A stretch of DNA of 64,000 nucleotides from assembly GCA_004154925.1 (NCBI GenBank), contig QJNS01000206.1, forward strand, positions 62,001-126,000, given 5' to 3'. Positions 11,151 through 23,140 of this stretch are shown here, one piece after another. A program made the translations under genes and the position numbers. Under the pieces are notes generated by a model, which did no database searches, was not told where the DNA came from, and was given only the letters and a program-made list of their open reading frames with translations. The stretch is from Monosporascus cannonballus (Eukaryota > Ascomycota > Sordariomycetes > Xylariales). Position 1 is the stretch's first letter. Each line of letters starts with the position of its first letter.

Positions 11151-13768
11151 ATTTTTTATTACTTATTTTTCTTATTCCTTTATTAAGTTTAACAACGTTA
11201 TTTGGACGTTACCCGGTTCCCGGTTATATTACGGTTTTAATAAAGATATTGGAAATATATTATATATTCGTTAATATTTAATAAAAAAGATTATATTATA
11301 TATTTAAAAACTTATTTATTCCTTAATCGTAATTCGGATATAAATAAATATAAATTTTTTACTTATAATCTTAAAATATTTAATTAATAAATTTACTTAT
11401 TACTTTAATTAAAATTTCATAAGCATATAATATTAATTATAATATTTCTTTGGGTTACCGTTACTTTTTCCCAATATTTATATATTATTCGATAAATAAC
11501 CGTTATTTTTTAAGGCGTTCCTTAACTTTTTATATTTATTTCTTAAACTTTTATAAAAAATATTTTACTATATTTAAATAATACCTATATAAGGTTTTAA
11601 ACGAAAAACGGCCGGTAAATGCGTTTTACGTATTATTATATACGAATTCCGCATTTTATAATAACTTTATTTAATTATTTTAATACTTATTAACGTAATT
11701 ACGAAAATAATAATTTAAAATCTAATAAATATATTTTATTTACTTATCGGTTTATAAATACTAAATAATTAATATTTACCGTTTTATTTTTTATTTTTTA
11801 TAAAATTCCGCTTAAAATTAATTTATTAATAATTTATTTTTATTGTTAATAATTCCGATTAACGTATTAAATTTATATTTAATTTTATTATAAAATAATC
11901 GAGCCAGCTTAATTATAATTAAAATTTTAATTATAAAAATAAATAATTTTAATTTCGTAAAGCGGTTAACGATTATTAGAATTACGTTATACTTTAACCT
12001 ATTTAAATTTAAATTTTTAAGAAATCTCGTAATAAAATTTAACGAAATTTCTTAAAAAAATTACTTAAATAATAACAAAGGCTGTAATTATCTATATGGT
12101 TTATAACATAACTTTATTATACCTTAATAATTCGGATATTATTTAATATATTTTCGGATATCGTTCGCCATATTTTCCTAATAAAACTTTTTAATTATTA
12201 ATTTTAATATACGGATATATTTTATATTTCCTACCCTTAAATTATTATGATATTAATTAATTAATTATTTCTATAAAACGTTTTATAATAAAATTACGAA
12301 TTTATCTCGATAATATAAAACTTTATTTAAATTTAAAAAATATCTTTTTTTTATTCCGACTTAACGTCCAATTATCCGTATTAATTTTATAATATTTAAA
12401 TCCGTAATTTGTAATTTTCGAATCTAATTATAAAATTATCGAAAAGTTTTCGGTTAAAATATTATTTTGTTTTTAATTAGCTTTTTTGGTAAAAAACGTA
12501 AAATGTATTAGTTATAAATAATAATCTTAATATTAATTTTATTTTTTTCAAATTTTTTTAAAATTCGATCGTAATATAATTATAATTTACGGTTATTATT
12601 ATTTAATTATTAATTATATTATTATTATAATTTGTACTTATATTATTATTTGTAAACGATAAATTCGGGAAATATATAATTTCTTAATTTTTTTCTTTTC
12701 GAAAACTTTTTGCAATTGTATAACAAAAGTTTTTCGCTTTTTTTATACAAATAATAATTATTAAAATTTCCGCTACCTGAAATTTATTTAAAAATTTTAT
12801 AATAAATAAATTTTATATTATTTTTATAAGATCTTTTGCCTTTTTATAATATTTTAAGTTATGCTATATATTTATAACCGTTTTCCGTATATTTTTCAGC
12901 ATATTATATATAAATCAAAATTTTTTAAATAGTATAAAAATTATGTTTTTATATGCAATTTCCTTTAATATATAATCCGGATATTTAAATAATTTATCTA
13001 CCGGGTTAACGGCGTCCGATTAATATTAGATTTCAAAATTAAATTACATAAAATAATAAATTTATTAAGCTATTTTCCCTTTAAAATTATGCGCCGGCGC
13101 CTTTATTATATCCTTTAACGTCATATAATCGATAAGTATTAAAAAAATTTATACTTTTAAGGTATTACCGTTAATATTTTAAGTTTTTATAATTACTAAT
13201 AATTTTTATTATCTTATAATATACCATTTTTAATTAAATTTAATTTTCGTAATTAATATGTAATTAAACGTTAATATTTTTCGTATTTTTATAAATATAT
13301 TTTTAATATAATTTTTATTAAAATATCTATTTTAATCCTAATATTTTTGGCAATATTTTAATATCGGAAAATAATTACCGATTAAAAAATATTTTTTAAG
13401 TTTCGGAACGCCCTTTTAACCTTTTCGGGTTATCGGAATTCTGTTATTTTTTTATCCTATGCCTTTTTTAAAAGCTTAATAATAAATTCGATAATATGCA
13501 AATAATAAGCAATAAATTTCCGTTAAAAATTCGCAAATCTTAAAAATATTTAAATATTATAAATTAATTTTAATTTTAATTATATTTCGATAATAATAAT
13601 CCGTTAACGGTTTATTTCCAAACCGTTAATATTAATTATAAATCTTAAAAACTTTATTTTTTAAAAAATTTATATTTAAATATTTTAATAAATACTTAAT
13701 ATTATATTAATTATTCGTAAATTAATTGGAAATATTTTGTATATTTTTTGGCTTTTTAAATAAATAAT

Positions 13769-13783
13769 TATATTATTTAAATA
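13769..13783 (-). pseudogene. reverse transcriptase catalytic box of element II, YxDD changed to YLNN
   Basis: The minus strand reads YLNN followed by IIIYLKSQKIY, matching YLDD-ILIYSKSEEEH of Gypsy polymerases. Both catalytic Asp codons are now Asn (GAT/GAC to AAT, G to A). It is one frame off the fingers segment at 13923-14111, so an indel also lies between. Confidence 0.7.
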
Positions 13784-13922
13784 TATTACGTATATATAAT
13801 TAATTAATTTAGTTAATATCTTATGTATATAAATTTAAAACGTAATTAATATATTAATAAAATTAAATAATATAGCCGTATATTTAAATTATTTATACTG
13901 CATTTAAAAAAACAATTTTTTA

Positions 13923-14150
13923 TTAATCGCTTTTTTTAATTTTAATATAATAATAAATATCTTTAAAATCAATTTTCGAAAATACTTTATTTAACTTTAA
14001 ACGATTTATTATTTTTAAGATTAAAAATAAAAGGTATCGGTTTTTTATTATTATCCGATTTAACTCTTTATAATTGACGCATAATTGGAAATTATCGTCC
14101 TTTTTGGGCATAAATAATACTAATACCTTTACGTTCGTTTTCGAATAACG
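13923..14150 (-). pseudogene. reverse transcriptase fingers/palm of element II
   Basis: This is the longest surviving frame of the element: VLVLFMPKKDDNFQLCVNYK, then LNRIIIKNRYLL, NRLKLNKVFSKIDFKD and YIKIKKSD. It matches the Ty3/Gypsy sequence from the PKKDG motif through LCVDYRxLNxxT-KNRYPLP to FSKIDLxxAYHxIRI. The first catalytic Asp (KIDFKD) is retained. Pro-to-Leu and His-to-Tyr changes fit C-to-T mutation. Confidence 0.88.
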
Positions 14151-16300
14151 TATTCGGCTTATTTTTAAATTTTTTCGGATATATTTTTCGAATATTTTCC
14201 TTTAAGTTTTCGAAATAAAATAAATTAGGCCGAATAAATGCGTTTTTCCTAGGATCAGGTTTATTATATATTTTGCCCTTAGCAGCTAAGGTAATTTTTT
14301 CGCTGTTTTTTCGGAATATATTTGCCGAAAATTCTTTAAATATATAAGGAAATCGGTTAACCTTTATTCCTATTATTTTCCGAATTCCAGGATATTTAGT
14401 TTTTCGGTTAAGTTTATTGGGTTAATGATATAAATATACTTATCGAAAAATGTTAAATTTACAATTTTCTTTTTATTAACCTTTTATAATAATCCGTATA
14501 ATTATTAATATATAACTATATTTAATAAGATTTTTAATTTATTTATTCCGGGTTTAAATAATAAAAAATTAGGTACTTTTCGATTGTAACGTATTATAAA
14601 GTAAATTTGCTTAAATTTTCGTTCGTTCTCGTTATTATTTATTATATTAACAAAAATTTCGTAAACCCCATAATATTTGATATACGTATCGTTAATATTA
14701 ATAAGGCCCGGAATATTTACGAAAATTAATTAAAAGTTAAATTTCCTTATTAAGTTTTTACTTATAATATTTATTTATATTCCGGTATTCATATTTATTT
14801 ATATTACTGTATTTCTTATATTTTTTAATAAATATTTTCCCTTTAAAAAGCGGCTTTATTTTAACCATTTTATAATTATTAGCCGAAATAAATTAAACGT
14901 ATATTTTTATTTTGGCTTTTTCTTTAGGTTTATATTTAAAAATTAAATTAATTTATTATTATATATTATAATATTTTATACGGCTTTCGAAAATTTATTT
15001 CCGTATAACTGGGATAATAAGGTTTTCGTATTTTTTTTAGATTTATAATTTACGGTTTTAAAATTTAATTTTTTATAATTATAATATTTAAATAAGCTCT
15101 TATAAAAATTAAGCATATTAAATTATACGGATTTATTTTAATTAAAATTAAATCGGCAATTATTTATTTTTCGAATATAAAAATGCCTGTAATTTTTATT
15201 ATTTTTATGCGGCGTTTTTAATTTGTTTTAGGGATTTTTTTCCGAAAACATTAAAATAAAATTATTTATCTTTATTAATACCTTTATTAAAAAATAATCG
15301 GTTTTTTTTCGCTTTTTTCTAAATATCTTAATAACGTTTTACCTTATTTATTACGTTATTAATTCGTTTTAATTTAACGTTTTTTCGTAATAAAATATTT
15401 TGTAATCCTAATATTAATTTATAAAACTAATTAAAAATAAAACGCTTATTATTTTAATCGTTTTCTAAATTAAAAACTTTTATTTAAGGTAAAAATTTAA
15501 TAATAATTATTTAAATTATTATCGTAATTCTATAAATTATTCTTTATATTTCTTATCGAAAAAATTAGGATTTATATAATTTTTCTTAATAAAAATCTAT
15601 AAATTTTTTATTTTTTATTTTTTTCGTAATTAAAATAATTAAACGTAACGTAATATAATTATTATACGTTCGTAATAAAAACGTTTATATAACTTATAAC
15701 CTATTAAATATAAGTAAAAATATTTTGTTTTAATTTTTTGGTATAAATTTCCGTAATAATTTTTATTTAATTTTTTTTAAATTAATAAATGTTCGAAAAA
15801 TTTTGAGTAATTATAATACGGTATTTATTTATCGCCTTTAAATTTTTATAATAATATCGTAATTAACCTATAAAGTTTTGCTTTTTTAATTTATGCTATT
15901 ACTTATTATTCGGCCAATTATCGGAATAATTCCGAATATTATTTATTTTATTAATAAATAATTTCCAAAATCTGGTTATTATTAAGGGGCTTAATTTTTT
16001 TTGTTTTAAACTCCGGGGCGCGTTTATTATATTACGTCCGTTCTTTAATTATTTAGCTAACAGTTATCGGAATATATCTTTATTATATATATAAGGTAAT
16101 TCGGGATCCCAAAAATTATGGTTCTTTGCCCGTTAAGGTTCCGTTATAAGTTTTTTTGCTTATTCCCATACTGTAATCGATTATTCGTTAATTGGGTTCC
16201 GATCGGCGATTTTTTCGATTAATAATTTAGGTTCGTTTTATAATCGGCGAGCTCTGCTTTTGGTAATTATTACGTTACTTTCTATAGTAAATAAAAAAAT

Positions 16301-16506
16301 TGTAAAATAATGGATAACTATGAGTTGGGTAAAGTGATTTCCGACCAGTCGTAAAGCGGATTTTAAGAAATAAGTATATTAGGTTATTTTCATTTGGCGT
16401 TTCCTATTAATTGCCAGATGGTGGATTTATACTAGTGAGTGGGTCGGTGGCTGATCGGTGGCTGGTCGGTTACCAGCCTTATCCTCATAGGGGCTGTATT
16501 CTCATA
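16301..16506 (-). repeat. right (5') LTR of element II
   Basis: 206 bp, TGTAAAATAATGG to CTCATA. It is mutated most on its left side, facing the element interior, and least on its right side, a mirror image of the left LTR. It forms part of a GC-normal island inside the AT-rich block. Confidence 0.92.
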
Positions 16507-16511
16507 GTAAG
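16507..16511. repeat. target-site duplication of element II, right copy (GTAAG)
   Basis: GTAAG follows the CTCATA end of LTR II; LTR I sequence resumes with CCAGTAAGCCGG. Confidence 0.9.
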
Positions 16512-16580
16512 CCAGTAAGCCGGATTACCAACTTACTGGTGGTAAGCCAATAAGCCGGATCGCCAACTTATTGGTAGTAA
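16511..16580 (+). repeat. 35-bp hairpin tandem repeat in 5' LTR I (2 full units)
   Basis: Units at 16511-16545 and 16546-16580. A partial unit lies left of the insertion at about 9140-9166. Each unit contains the inverted repeat CCAGTAAG ... CTTACTGG, imperfect in mutated copies. Confidence 0.88.
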
Positions 16581-16805
16581 TCCAGTAAATAGGAGAAAAC
16601 TATATATATGCTTATTTTTTCCATAATTTAAATAATACCAGTTTATAACATTTATTAATATTAATCGTTTACAATATAATTTTTATACCTTGGTATTAAA
16701 AGATATAATTAAGTTTTTTTATTACTTAGATTTTTATAATATTCCTATTAATATAAATCTATACGACTAAGGTTTAATAATTAATTAAACCTTAAGTTCG
16801 TTATA
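16512..16805 (+). repeat. 5' LTR of element I, right fragment
   Basis: Aligns with 22847-23140 of the 3' LTR and ends TTCGTTATA, where the 3' copy ends CTCGTCACA. After about 16590 it is heavily C-to-T and G-to-A shifted, while the same part of the 3' LTR is nearly clean. Confidence 0.9.
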
Positions 16806-17665
16806 CGTAACAAATTTTTGTTTAATAATACTATTAGATTTTAAATAATATTTAATATTGTTAAAATGTCGATCAGCGCGTAGAAAATCTTTATTTAGCA
16901 GTTTTAGGCTTGAATTCGGAAATTAGAAAAAAAAAATCCGATAAATTAAAGCTACGTTATTTGCCCAAATTTTTTTTACCTGTACGAAGCCTAGGAAACC
17001 GGAACCTTATAACGGGAAAAGTAATTTTTAATTTTTTTTTTAATTTAAGCGTAAATTTATTTTCGCTTTTTAAATTTTAATAATTTGGCGGATAAAATCC
17101 TGATACTAAAAGTATACCTAACGGAAGATATTATTAATTAATTTAAACGGATTATAAAAAAAGTTTTAAAAATAAAAGAATTGGATAAAAAATTTTTATT
17201 AATAAACTTTTTTTATTTTATACCAGTGTTGAAGATAAATTGCGCAATAATTTGGGCAATTCGAATATAAAACGATTTACGGCTTAATAATTCTTATAAT
17301 TTCGACAAAAAGGACCTGTATTTAAGTACGTCGTAACCTTTAAGAACTTTGTAATTAAGGCCGGATAAAGAGATAATAAAGTTAATACCTTTATCGATAT
17401 ATTTTATAAACGATTAAAAAATAATATGAAAAATAAGATTATTTAAATTAAACGATTAATTGTCCTAGACCGATATATTATAAAAGTACTTAAGATTAAT
17501 AATCGACAGTTTAAAAAATAACAGAAAAAAAAGAAATAATATATTTTACGATTAGAATATAATAAGTTTAATTAGGGAAAAAAACGAAACGCGCCTTTTA
17601 TTTTTTACGAAACGGCATTAGGACTTATAGAATTCGGCGTTACCCATAAATAAAATTAAATTAAA

Positions 17666-17707
17666 TGTTTTAATTGCGGCAAAATAGGACATAAGGTTTA
17701 CAAATAC
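17666..17707 (+). pseudogene. gag zinc knuckle of element I, last Cys lost
   Basis: Reads C-F-N-C-G-K-I-G-H-K-V-Y-K-Y. This is the CX2CX4HX4C knuckle of a Gypsy nucleocapsid with the final Cys changed to Tyr (TGC to TAC, a RIP-type G-to-A change). It marks the end of gag. The surrounding frame is interrupted by many stops. Confidence 0.8.
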
Positions 17708-19539
17708 AAAAAACCCAAGAAATTACGATAAGATAATTAAATATCTGTACTAGAAAAATAATCCAAAAATAATTAAAGAAACGATAATAAAGTTATTCAT
17801 ATAATCCAAGCTAAATATGCATTAAGTTTATGGTAAAAAATCCAATAAGGACCATTACGATAAGAAATTCGGCGCGAAATACGAAAAGCTAGAAAGCTAG
17901 CTTAATAAATATTGCAAATATAACAAAAAGTATTATAAGGATAATTATGCGAATATTAGAACTGGATAAAAAGAGTTTATCCCGGAACTTTTAATCGATA
18001 CGGCAAAATATATGTTATATATTATCGACGACAAAAATATTCCGATTACGAGCAATAAAAATAATACATTTATAAACGAATTACCCGGATGTATTATAAG
18101 AGATTCGATTTTTTTAAACCGTACCGAAAATAATAAAAATAATAAGTAATAATATCGATATTTTCGAATTATAGCCCCAGAAGATATTTAATAGTTGGCC
18201 GAAATAAAAAGCTGGCCTGAAAAAAAGTAATATTTGTAAAATAACTTTTTTTGTTATTATAAATAATATAATTATTAAATGAAAAAAAAGTCGATTTAGC
18301 GTACGGTAAAAAAGTATTACTAGAAAATCATCACGGACCTTTATTTTTAATTAGTATTTATTATGGATTTTTACGAAAAAAACTTATTAAGAAAAAAATA
18401 TATTAATTTATAAACGATTTTTAAAACGATAATTAGGACGACGTAAATATGATAAAATTGAAAGTATAAGAAAATAATTTATTCGATAAAAAATTATAGC
18501 AAAATTAAAAATAATTAATATAATTTGAAGAAATAATACGCCGGCAACAATAATAAATATAATAACTTAGTACGTTAAACGAAAAAAATATAAAAAAAGT
18601 TCGACAAATTTATATAAAAAATTTTTAAAAAAAGGTTATTTATAAAAAAGCCGTAAAATAACGAAACCCAAAAAAATTATAAAGAATTTCCGAAAAGGGC
18701 TTTAAACGTGATAATAGGAAACGTTAATAATTTTATTAGTTCGGAAATAGGAATCGGAACGTGTTGGTATACCGTAATAATAAATTATAAAGCTTTAAAC
18801 AAGATTTATATTATACCAGATATAATTAATAAGTTTAAATTATTATGGAAATATAAGTTAAAACTTTAGATAACGATAAATGTCGAAAATTAAAAATTTG
18901 TTTACAATAACGGAAAAATTATATACGAAATTAATTATTTGGAGATTTTTATTTAAAAACAATACCAAATAATTAATTTGAATATCGTTTTATTCGGAAA
19001 TTACGATATAATTTTAGGATTATTATAAATACGTTAGTACGGAATTTTAATTAACGATAAAATTAATTAAATAAAATTTATTTTACTTTTTATTAATAAA
19101 TAAAAAAATTAAAATCTTAATATTTAATCGATAATAACGACAAATATAAGCATAAGGATATAATAGAAATTTTATTACCTAAAAAGACAAAATATAAAAA
19201 AGAAAACGGGTATTAAAAGAATATAACGTATCATTATTATTATTAAAGCAAAATTAAAGTAATTAAATAATAATTTAAAATAACAAATATAATAACTACA
19301 AAAATTAAAAAATTTAATTAATATGTTATTATAATATTATAAATATAAGTAGCTTTTTAAAAAGAAATTCGATACGAAATTATTAGAATATAGCGAATAG
19401 GATTATAAAATAATTTTTAAAAAAGGACTTTCGACGAAGTTTTACCTTATTTACAATTTTAACGGAAATAAGTTATACATTTTTAAGAAGTACTTAGAAA
19501 ATCGGTTATAGAAAAAATGGATTTGATTTTCGAAATTAC

Positions 19540-20228
19540 TAGCAGGATATTCGATATTTTTCGTATCAAAAAAATGAAAAATTGCGATTTGTAATTAATT
19601 ATCGATAATTAAACAATATTACGGTTAAAAATCGAATATTATTATTTTTGATTACGGAAATAAAAAATCGAGTTTACGGAACTAAATAGTTTATAATATT
19701 TAATCTTAAAAATAAATATAACTTTATTAGGATTAAAAAATACGAATAAAAAACAGCTTTTAAAACGAAATACGGATTATTTAAGTATTTAGTTATGCCA
19801 ATAAGATTTCCGAACGTACTAGCAACTTTTTAACGAATAATAAATTATATATTACGAAAATACCTTAATATTTTCATCGTTTGTTATTTCGACAATATTT
19901 TTATTTTTTCGAAAATAGAAAAATATACGTAAAATACGTTTATAAGGTTTTTTAAGTTTTATAAGACGCAAAATTATTTATTAATACAGAAAAAAATAAA
20001 TTCTATAAATAAAAAATGGAATATTTAGCATATATTATTACCCTAGGATATATTAAAATGGATTTTAAGAAAATCGTTATAATTACAAAATGGCAAATAT
20101 TAACGACAGTTAAAAAAGTACAAGTATTTCTTGGATTCGTTAATTACTACAGGAAATTTATTCGAAATTTTAGCAAAATAATTATACTTTTAATTAATCT
20201 TATAAAAAAAGCCAAAAAATTTAAATAA
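19540..20228 (+). pseudogene. reverse transcriptase of element I
   Basis: Segments in order: LRFVINYR then LNNITVKNR (fingers), INYILRKYLNIFIV, the catalytic box YFDN at 19885-19896 (YxDD with the second Asp changed to Asn), and an open stretch at 20016-20228 reading EYLAYIITLGYIKMDFKK, then VQVFLGFVNYYRKFIRNFSK. The last part is the RT/RNase H connection typical of Ty3/Gypsy. RNase H follows near 20320 (ETDISDYVLSVMIG). Several in-frame stops and at least one frameshift. Confidence 0.88.
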
Positions 20229-20899
20229 ACGCCAAATATAGAAAAGGTATTTTAAGATATTAAGGATACGATTATTAACGAGCCAGTATTAATTATGTAC
20301 GATCCAAATTACTTTATTAAATTAGAAACCGATATTTCGGATTACGTATTAAGCGTAATGATCGGATAGCGAAATAATTAAGGCAAATTGTATCTTATTG
20401 CATTTTTTTTGTATAAATTAAAAAAAGCCGAATTTAATTACGATATTCTAAATAAGGAATTGATGGCTATTATTATAATATTTTAAGAATTTAGACATTT
20501 TTAAAGGGAAATTTGTACCAGGTTAAGGTTTATACGGATTATTAAAATCTTACCCGATTTATTATAATTAAGGAATTTATAGAATAATAATTAAAATATG
20601 CAAAAATATTAGCGAATTTCGATTTTATTATTATTTACAGAAAAGGCTTAAAAATGGCAAAGCAGATGTTTTATATAGGCGATTAAATTTCGAAAAAAAA
20701 TTAGTTAAAATTAGTTATATAATTTTCGATATTATTATTAAAAGATATTTTACGTTTACGATAAATTACCATAATTCGGGTAATACCTTTCGATATATAC
20801 TAAAAGATCCAATAATATAACGATAATTTTTTTAGCAAACTAAAAACGAACAAGATATAAGTTCTAAAAAAATATCAAAAGAATTTAGTACGAGAAATA

Positions 20900-21880
20900 T
20901 ACGAATATTAGCTATATGGATATTTAAGGATTTATAAAACCTTAAAACGGTTTTAATATATATATTCCTTTGTTAAAATGAAATTAACGGTACAAAAAAT
21001 TATACGGTAATACGATATTTGCATTAAAGTAAAGATTTGACGATATAAGCTATACGGAAAATTATAGCCATTATTAATTATAAAACGATTATGGTATTTA
21101 ATTATATTCGATTTTATTATTAAACTTTTTATATTAAAAGATTTAATTACAGAAATATGTTACGATAATATTTTCGTAATTATCGATCGATTTCCGAAAT
21201 TTTCTTATTTTTTATTATATTACGAAGATATAAATGCCGAATAACTAATATATATTTTCTTTAAATACGTTTTTAATATAGACAGATTATTTATAGAAAT
21301 TATTTCAAATAAGAAATCAATATTTGTATTTAAGTTTTAACAAAGCTTAATAATATAAATCGGCTTAAATTATAAGTTATTTAATATATTTAAACTTTAA
21401 ATAAATGGATAAATAAAACGAATAAACCAAATTTTAGAAATTTATTTACGATATTAAATTAATTACGAACAAAATAACTATATTAAGAAATTATTAATTA
21501 CATAATCAACTTAAAATATTAATTATTACGAAAATATTAAGATAATATTTACGAATTCAAATTTTAGTTTTATTTTAAAAATTTATAAAAAAAAATACGC
21601 GATAACGGTTTAATTAATATTAAAGTAATTTTTACGTTAAAATAATTATAATAATTATATTAGAAAATAAAAATAGAACTAGAATTCGTACGATATTAAA
21701 TAAGTAAGTATTATAATTAGAAAAGGTTAAAAAATTATTTATCGAAAAGGGGAAAATAATTTAATAAAATTTTTGATTTTAAGTATATCGGTCCATATAA
21801 AATTATCAAGAAAATTTCAGAAAATAATTATTAATTAGAATTTTTATTAAAAATTAAATTCTATTTAATTTTTTATTTAA
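20900..21880 (+). pseudogene. integrase of element I
   Basis: Relics in order: a GYLRIYKTLKRF-like segment (zinc-binding N-terminus), FVIIDRFPKFS near 21175 (core, first catalytic Asp region), ISNKKSIFVFKF near 21305 where VSDRGPQF is expected (Asp to Asn), and KYIGPYKIIKKISEN at 21781-21825 (GPY/F module). It is interrupted by many stops. Confidence 0.75.
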
Positions 21881-21944
21881 ATTAATAAGGGATATAATTG
21901 AAGTACATACGGCATAAAACGACGTAAAGGTAAAAAACGAATAA

Positions 21945-22070
21945 GCGTACGAAGTGGAAGAAATATTTGATATGCGAAAATAAAACGGATTTACTTAGTA
22001 TTTAATTAAATAAAAAAAGCATTTAGATTTCGAAAATACTTAGGAACTTATTAAGAACTTTATTAGCGCC
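21945..22070 (+). pseudogene. chromodomain relic of element I
   Basis: One frame reads AYEVEEIFDMRK, stop, NGFT, stop, YLIK, stop, KKHLDFENT, stop, ELIKNFISA. Two of the stops fall exactly on the conserved chromodomain Trp positions (YLVKW and TWE), each TGG to TAG, as RIP would produce. It lies downstream of the GPY/F module, as in chromoviruses. Confidence 0.8.
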
Positions 22071-22339
22071 TAATATTTATTAAAAAAATTTTACTAATAA
22101 TAACGAAATTACTCGAAATAATAGTATTCTAGTTTATAAGATCTAAAGAAAAAAAAAACCCTTGATTTACCGTATTTTAATAACGTTTACCTTACTTAAG
22201 GCCTATATTTCGATTATAAATTTTGATTCTAATTACGTAAAGTCGTTAAAATCGTTTAAGGATTAAAGGATGCGATTAATAAGTTTCGTATCTTAGGATT
22301 AATAATACTGACGTTAACGACGTATACGAAAAAAACGCG

Positions 22340-22675
22340 TAAAAGCTTTAGATAAAGATTTTTCGGCCGCCAGTTTTTCCTTTTTTAACCTTTTTAATTT
22401 TGCGATATAACGATTAATTATAAAAATAGAGATTTTTGTTCCATTATACGAACGACCTTAACGAATATATTCCTTATAACGAAAAACCCCGTCCATTATT
22501 TGGTAATTAAGTTACCGGGCAGAACAAAAAAAAACAAGATATTGCGTTAAAATTTTCGAGTTTAATTAAATTAGCCAGGGTAAGTCGCTATTTGGATTTA
22601 CGAAAACGACGTTTGGATATACCGGAAGACATATTGAAGGAATGCAGAAAGTTTACCAAAAAGAAAAAATCTTAA
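22340..22675 (+). pseudogene. unassigned reading frame between chromodomain and polypurine tract, element I
   Basis: A coherent frame, different from that of the chromodomain, runs from about 22340 (RPPVFPFLTFL) through DLNEYIPYNEKPRPLFGN, a TAA, VTGQNKKKQDIALKFSSL and IKLARVSRYLDLRKRRLDIP to KECRKFTKKKKS and a stop at 22673-22675, only 13 bases before the polypurine tract. The basic C-terminus and clean ending suggest real coding sequence, either a third frame or the end of the polyprotein after a frameshift. I recognise no family. Confidence 0.5.
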
Positions 22676-22688
22676 AGGTAAAATTTGT

Positions 22689-22700
22689 GGAGGGGAGAGA
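22689..22700 (+). other. polypurine tract of element I
   Basis: GGAGGGGAGAGA lies three bases before the 3' LTR, the expected plus-strand priming site. Confidence 0.75.
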
Positions 22701-22703
22701 TCG

Positions 22704-23140
22704 TATTATGGCTTAACGCGTTACGGCCCCCAGAAACGGTTTGACATAACCCAACCATAAGTGCGTGGTAGGGCAGGTTACGTGATGGATTACCAACTTA
22801 CTGGTAGTGAGCCAGTAAACCGGATCATTAACTTACTGGTGGTAAGCTAGTAAGCCGGATTACCAATTTATTGGTGGTAAGCCAGTGAGCCGGATTGCCA
22901 ACTTACTGGTGGTAATCCAGCAAATAGGAGAAGGCTATATATACGCTTATTGTTTCCATAGTTTAGATAGCACCAGTTTGTAACATTTATTAATACTAAT
23001 TGTTTGTAATATAATTTCTGTACCTTGGTATTAAGAGACGTGACTAAGTTCCTTTATTGCTTAGATTCCTACGATACTCCTGCCAACATAAACCCGTACG
23101 ACTAAGGTTTAATAGTTGGTTAAACCCCAAGCTCGTCACA
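22704..23140 (+). repeat. 3' LTR of element I (437 bp)
   Basis: Starts TATTATGG (TGTCATGG in the left copy) and ends CGTCACA. It is 35 bp longer than the reassembled 5' LTR (402 bp) because it has one more unit of the internal repeat. Mutation is strongest at its left end, next to the element interior. Confidence 0.92.
22784..22915 (+). repeat. 35-bp hairpin tandem repeat in 3' LTR I (partial + 3 full units)
   Basis: A partial unit at 22784-22810, then full units at 22811-22845, 22846-22880 and 22881-22915. Each has the form CCAGTAAG, a 12-nt loop, CTTACTGG, then TGGTAAG, with transitions between copies. Confidence 0.9.

Larger units (their letters stand above)
9168..16506 (-). mobile_element. 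Ty3/Gypsy chromovirus, element II, nested in LTR I and RIP-inactivated
   Basis: This is a complete 7339-bp insertion with two LTRs of exactly 206 bp (9168-9373 and 16301-16506) and GTAAG duplications. It reads on the minus strand, so the right LTR is its 5' LTR. Minus-strand landmarks: reverse transcriptase fingers (14150 down to 13923), a YxDD-box relic (13783-13772, now YLNN), a chromodomain (about 11150-11052), roughly 1.6 kb of further sequence, and a polypurine tract (9389-9374) against the left LTR. The interior is extremely AT-rich, with CpG kept and CpA nearly absent. No intact frame remains. It entered after element I because it splits that element's 5' LTR. Confidence 0.93.
9060..23140 (+). 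mobile_element. Ty3/Gypsy chromovirus, element I, RIP-inactivated and interrupted by element II
   Basis: The 5' LTR is split into 9060-9167 and 16512-16805. The internal region is 16806-22703 and the 3' LTR is 22704-23140. LTRs start TGT (TAT in the mutated 3' copy) and end ACA (ATA in the mutated 5' copy), with AGTTA duplications outside. Without the nested insertion and its duplicated 5 bp the element is about 6.7 kb. Recognisable in order: gag zinc knuckle (17666-17707), reverse transcriptase (about 19540-20228), RNase H, integrase with an H2C2-like start, catalytic core and GPY/F motif (about 20900-21880), and a chromodomain (21945-22070). The order RT-RH-IN-chromodomain defines a chromovirus. 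Frames are full of TAG and TAA stops and the bases are strongly AT-shifted, so the copy is dead. Confidence 0.93.

Noticed and set aside
9360..22700. AT-rich block as a possible centromere or AT isochore
   Set aside because: It is fully explained by two RIP-mutated retrotransposons with identifiable LTRs and target duplications.
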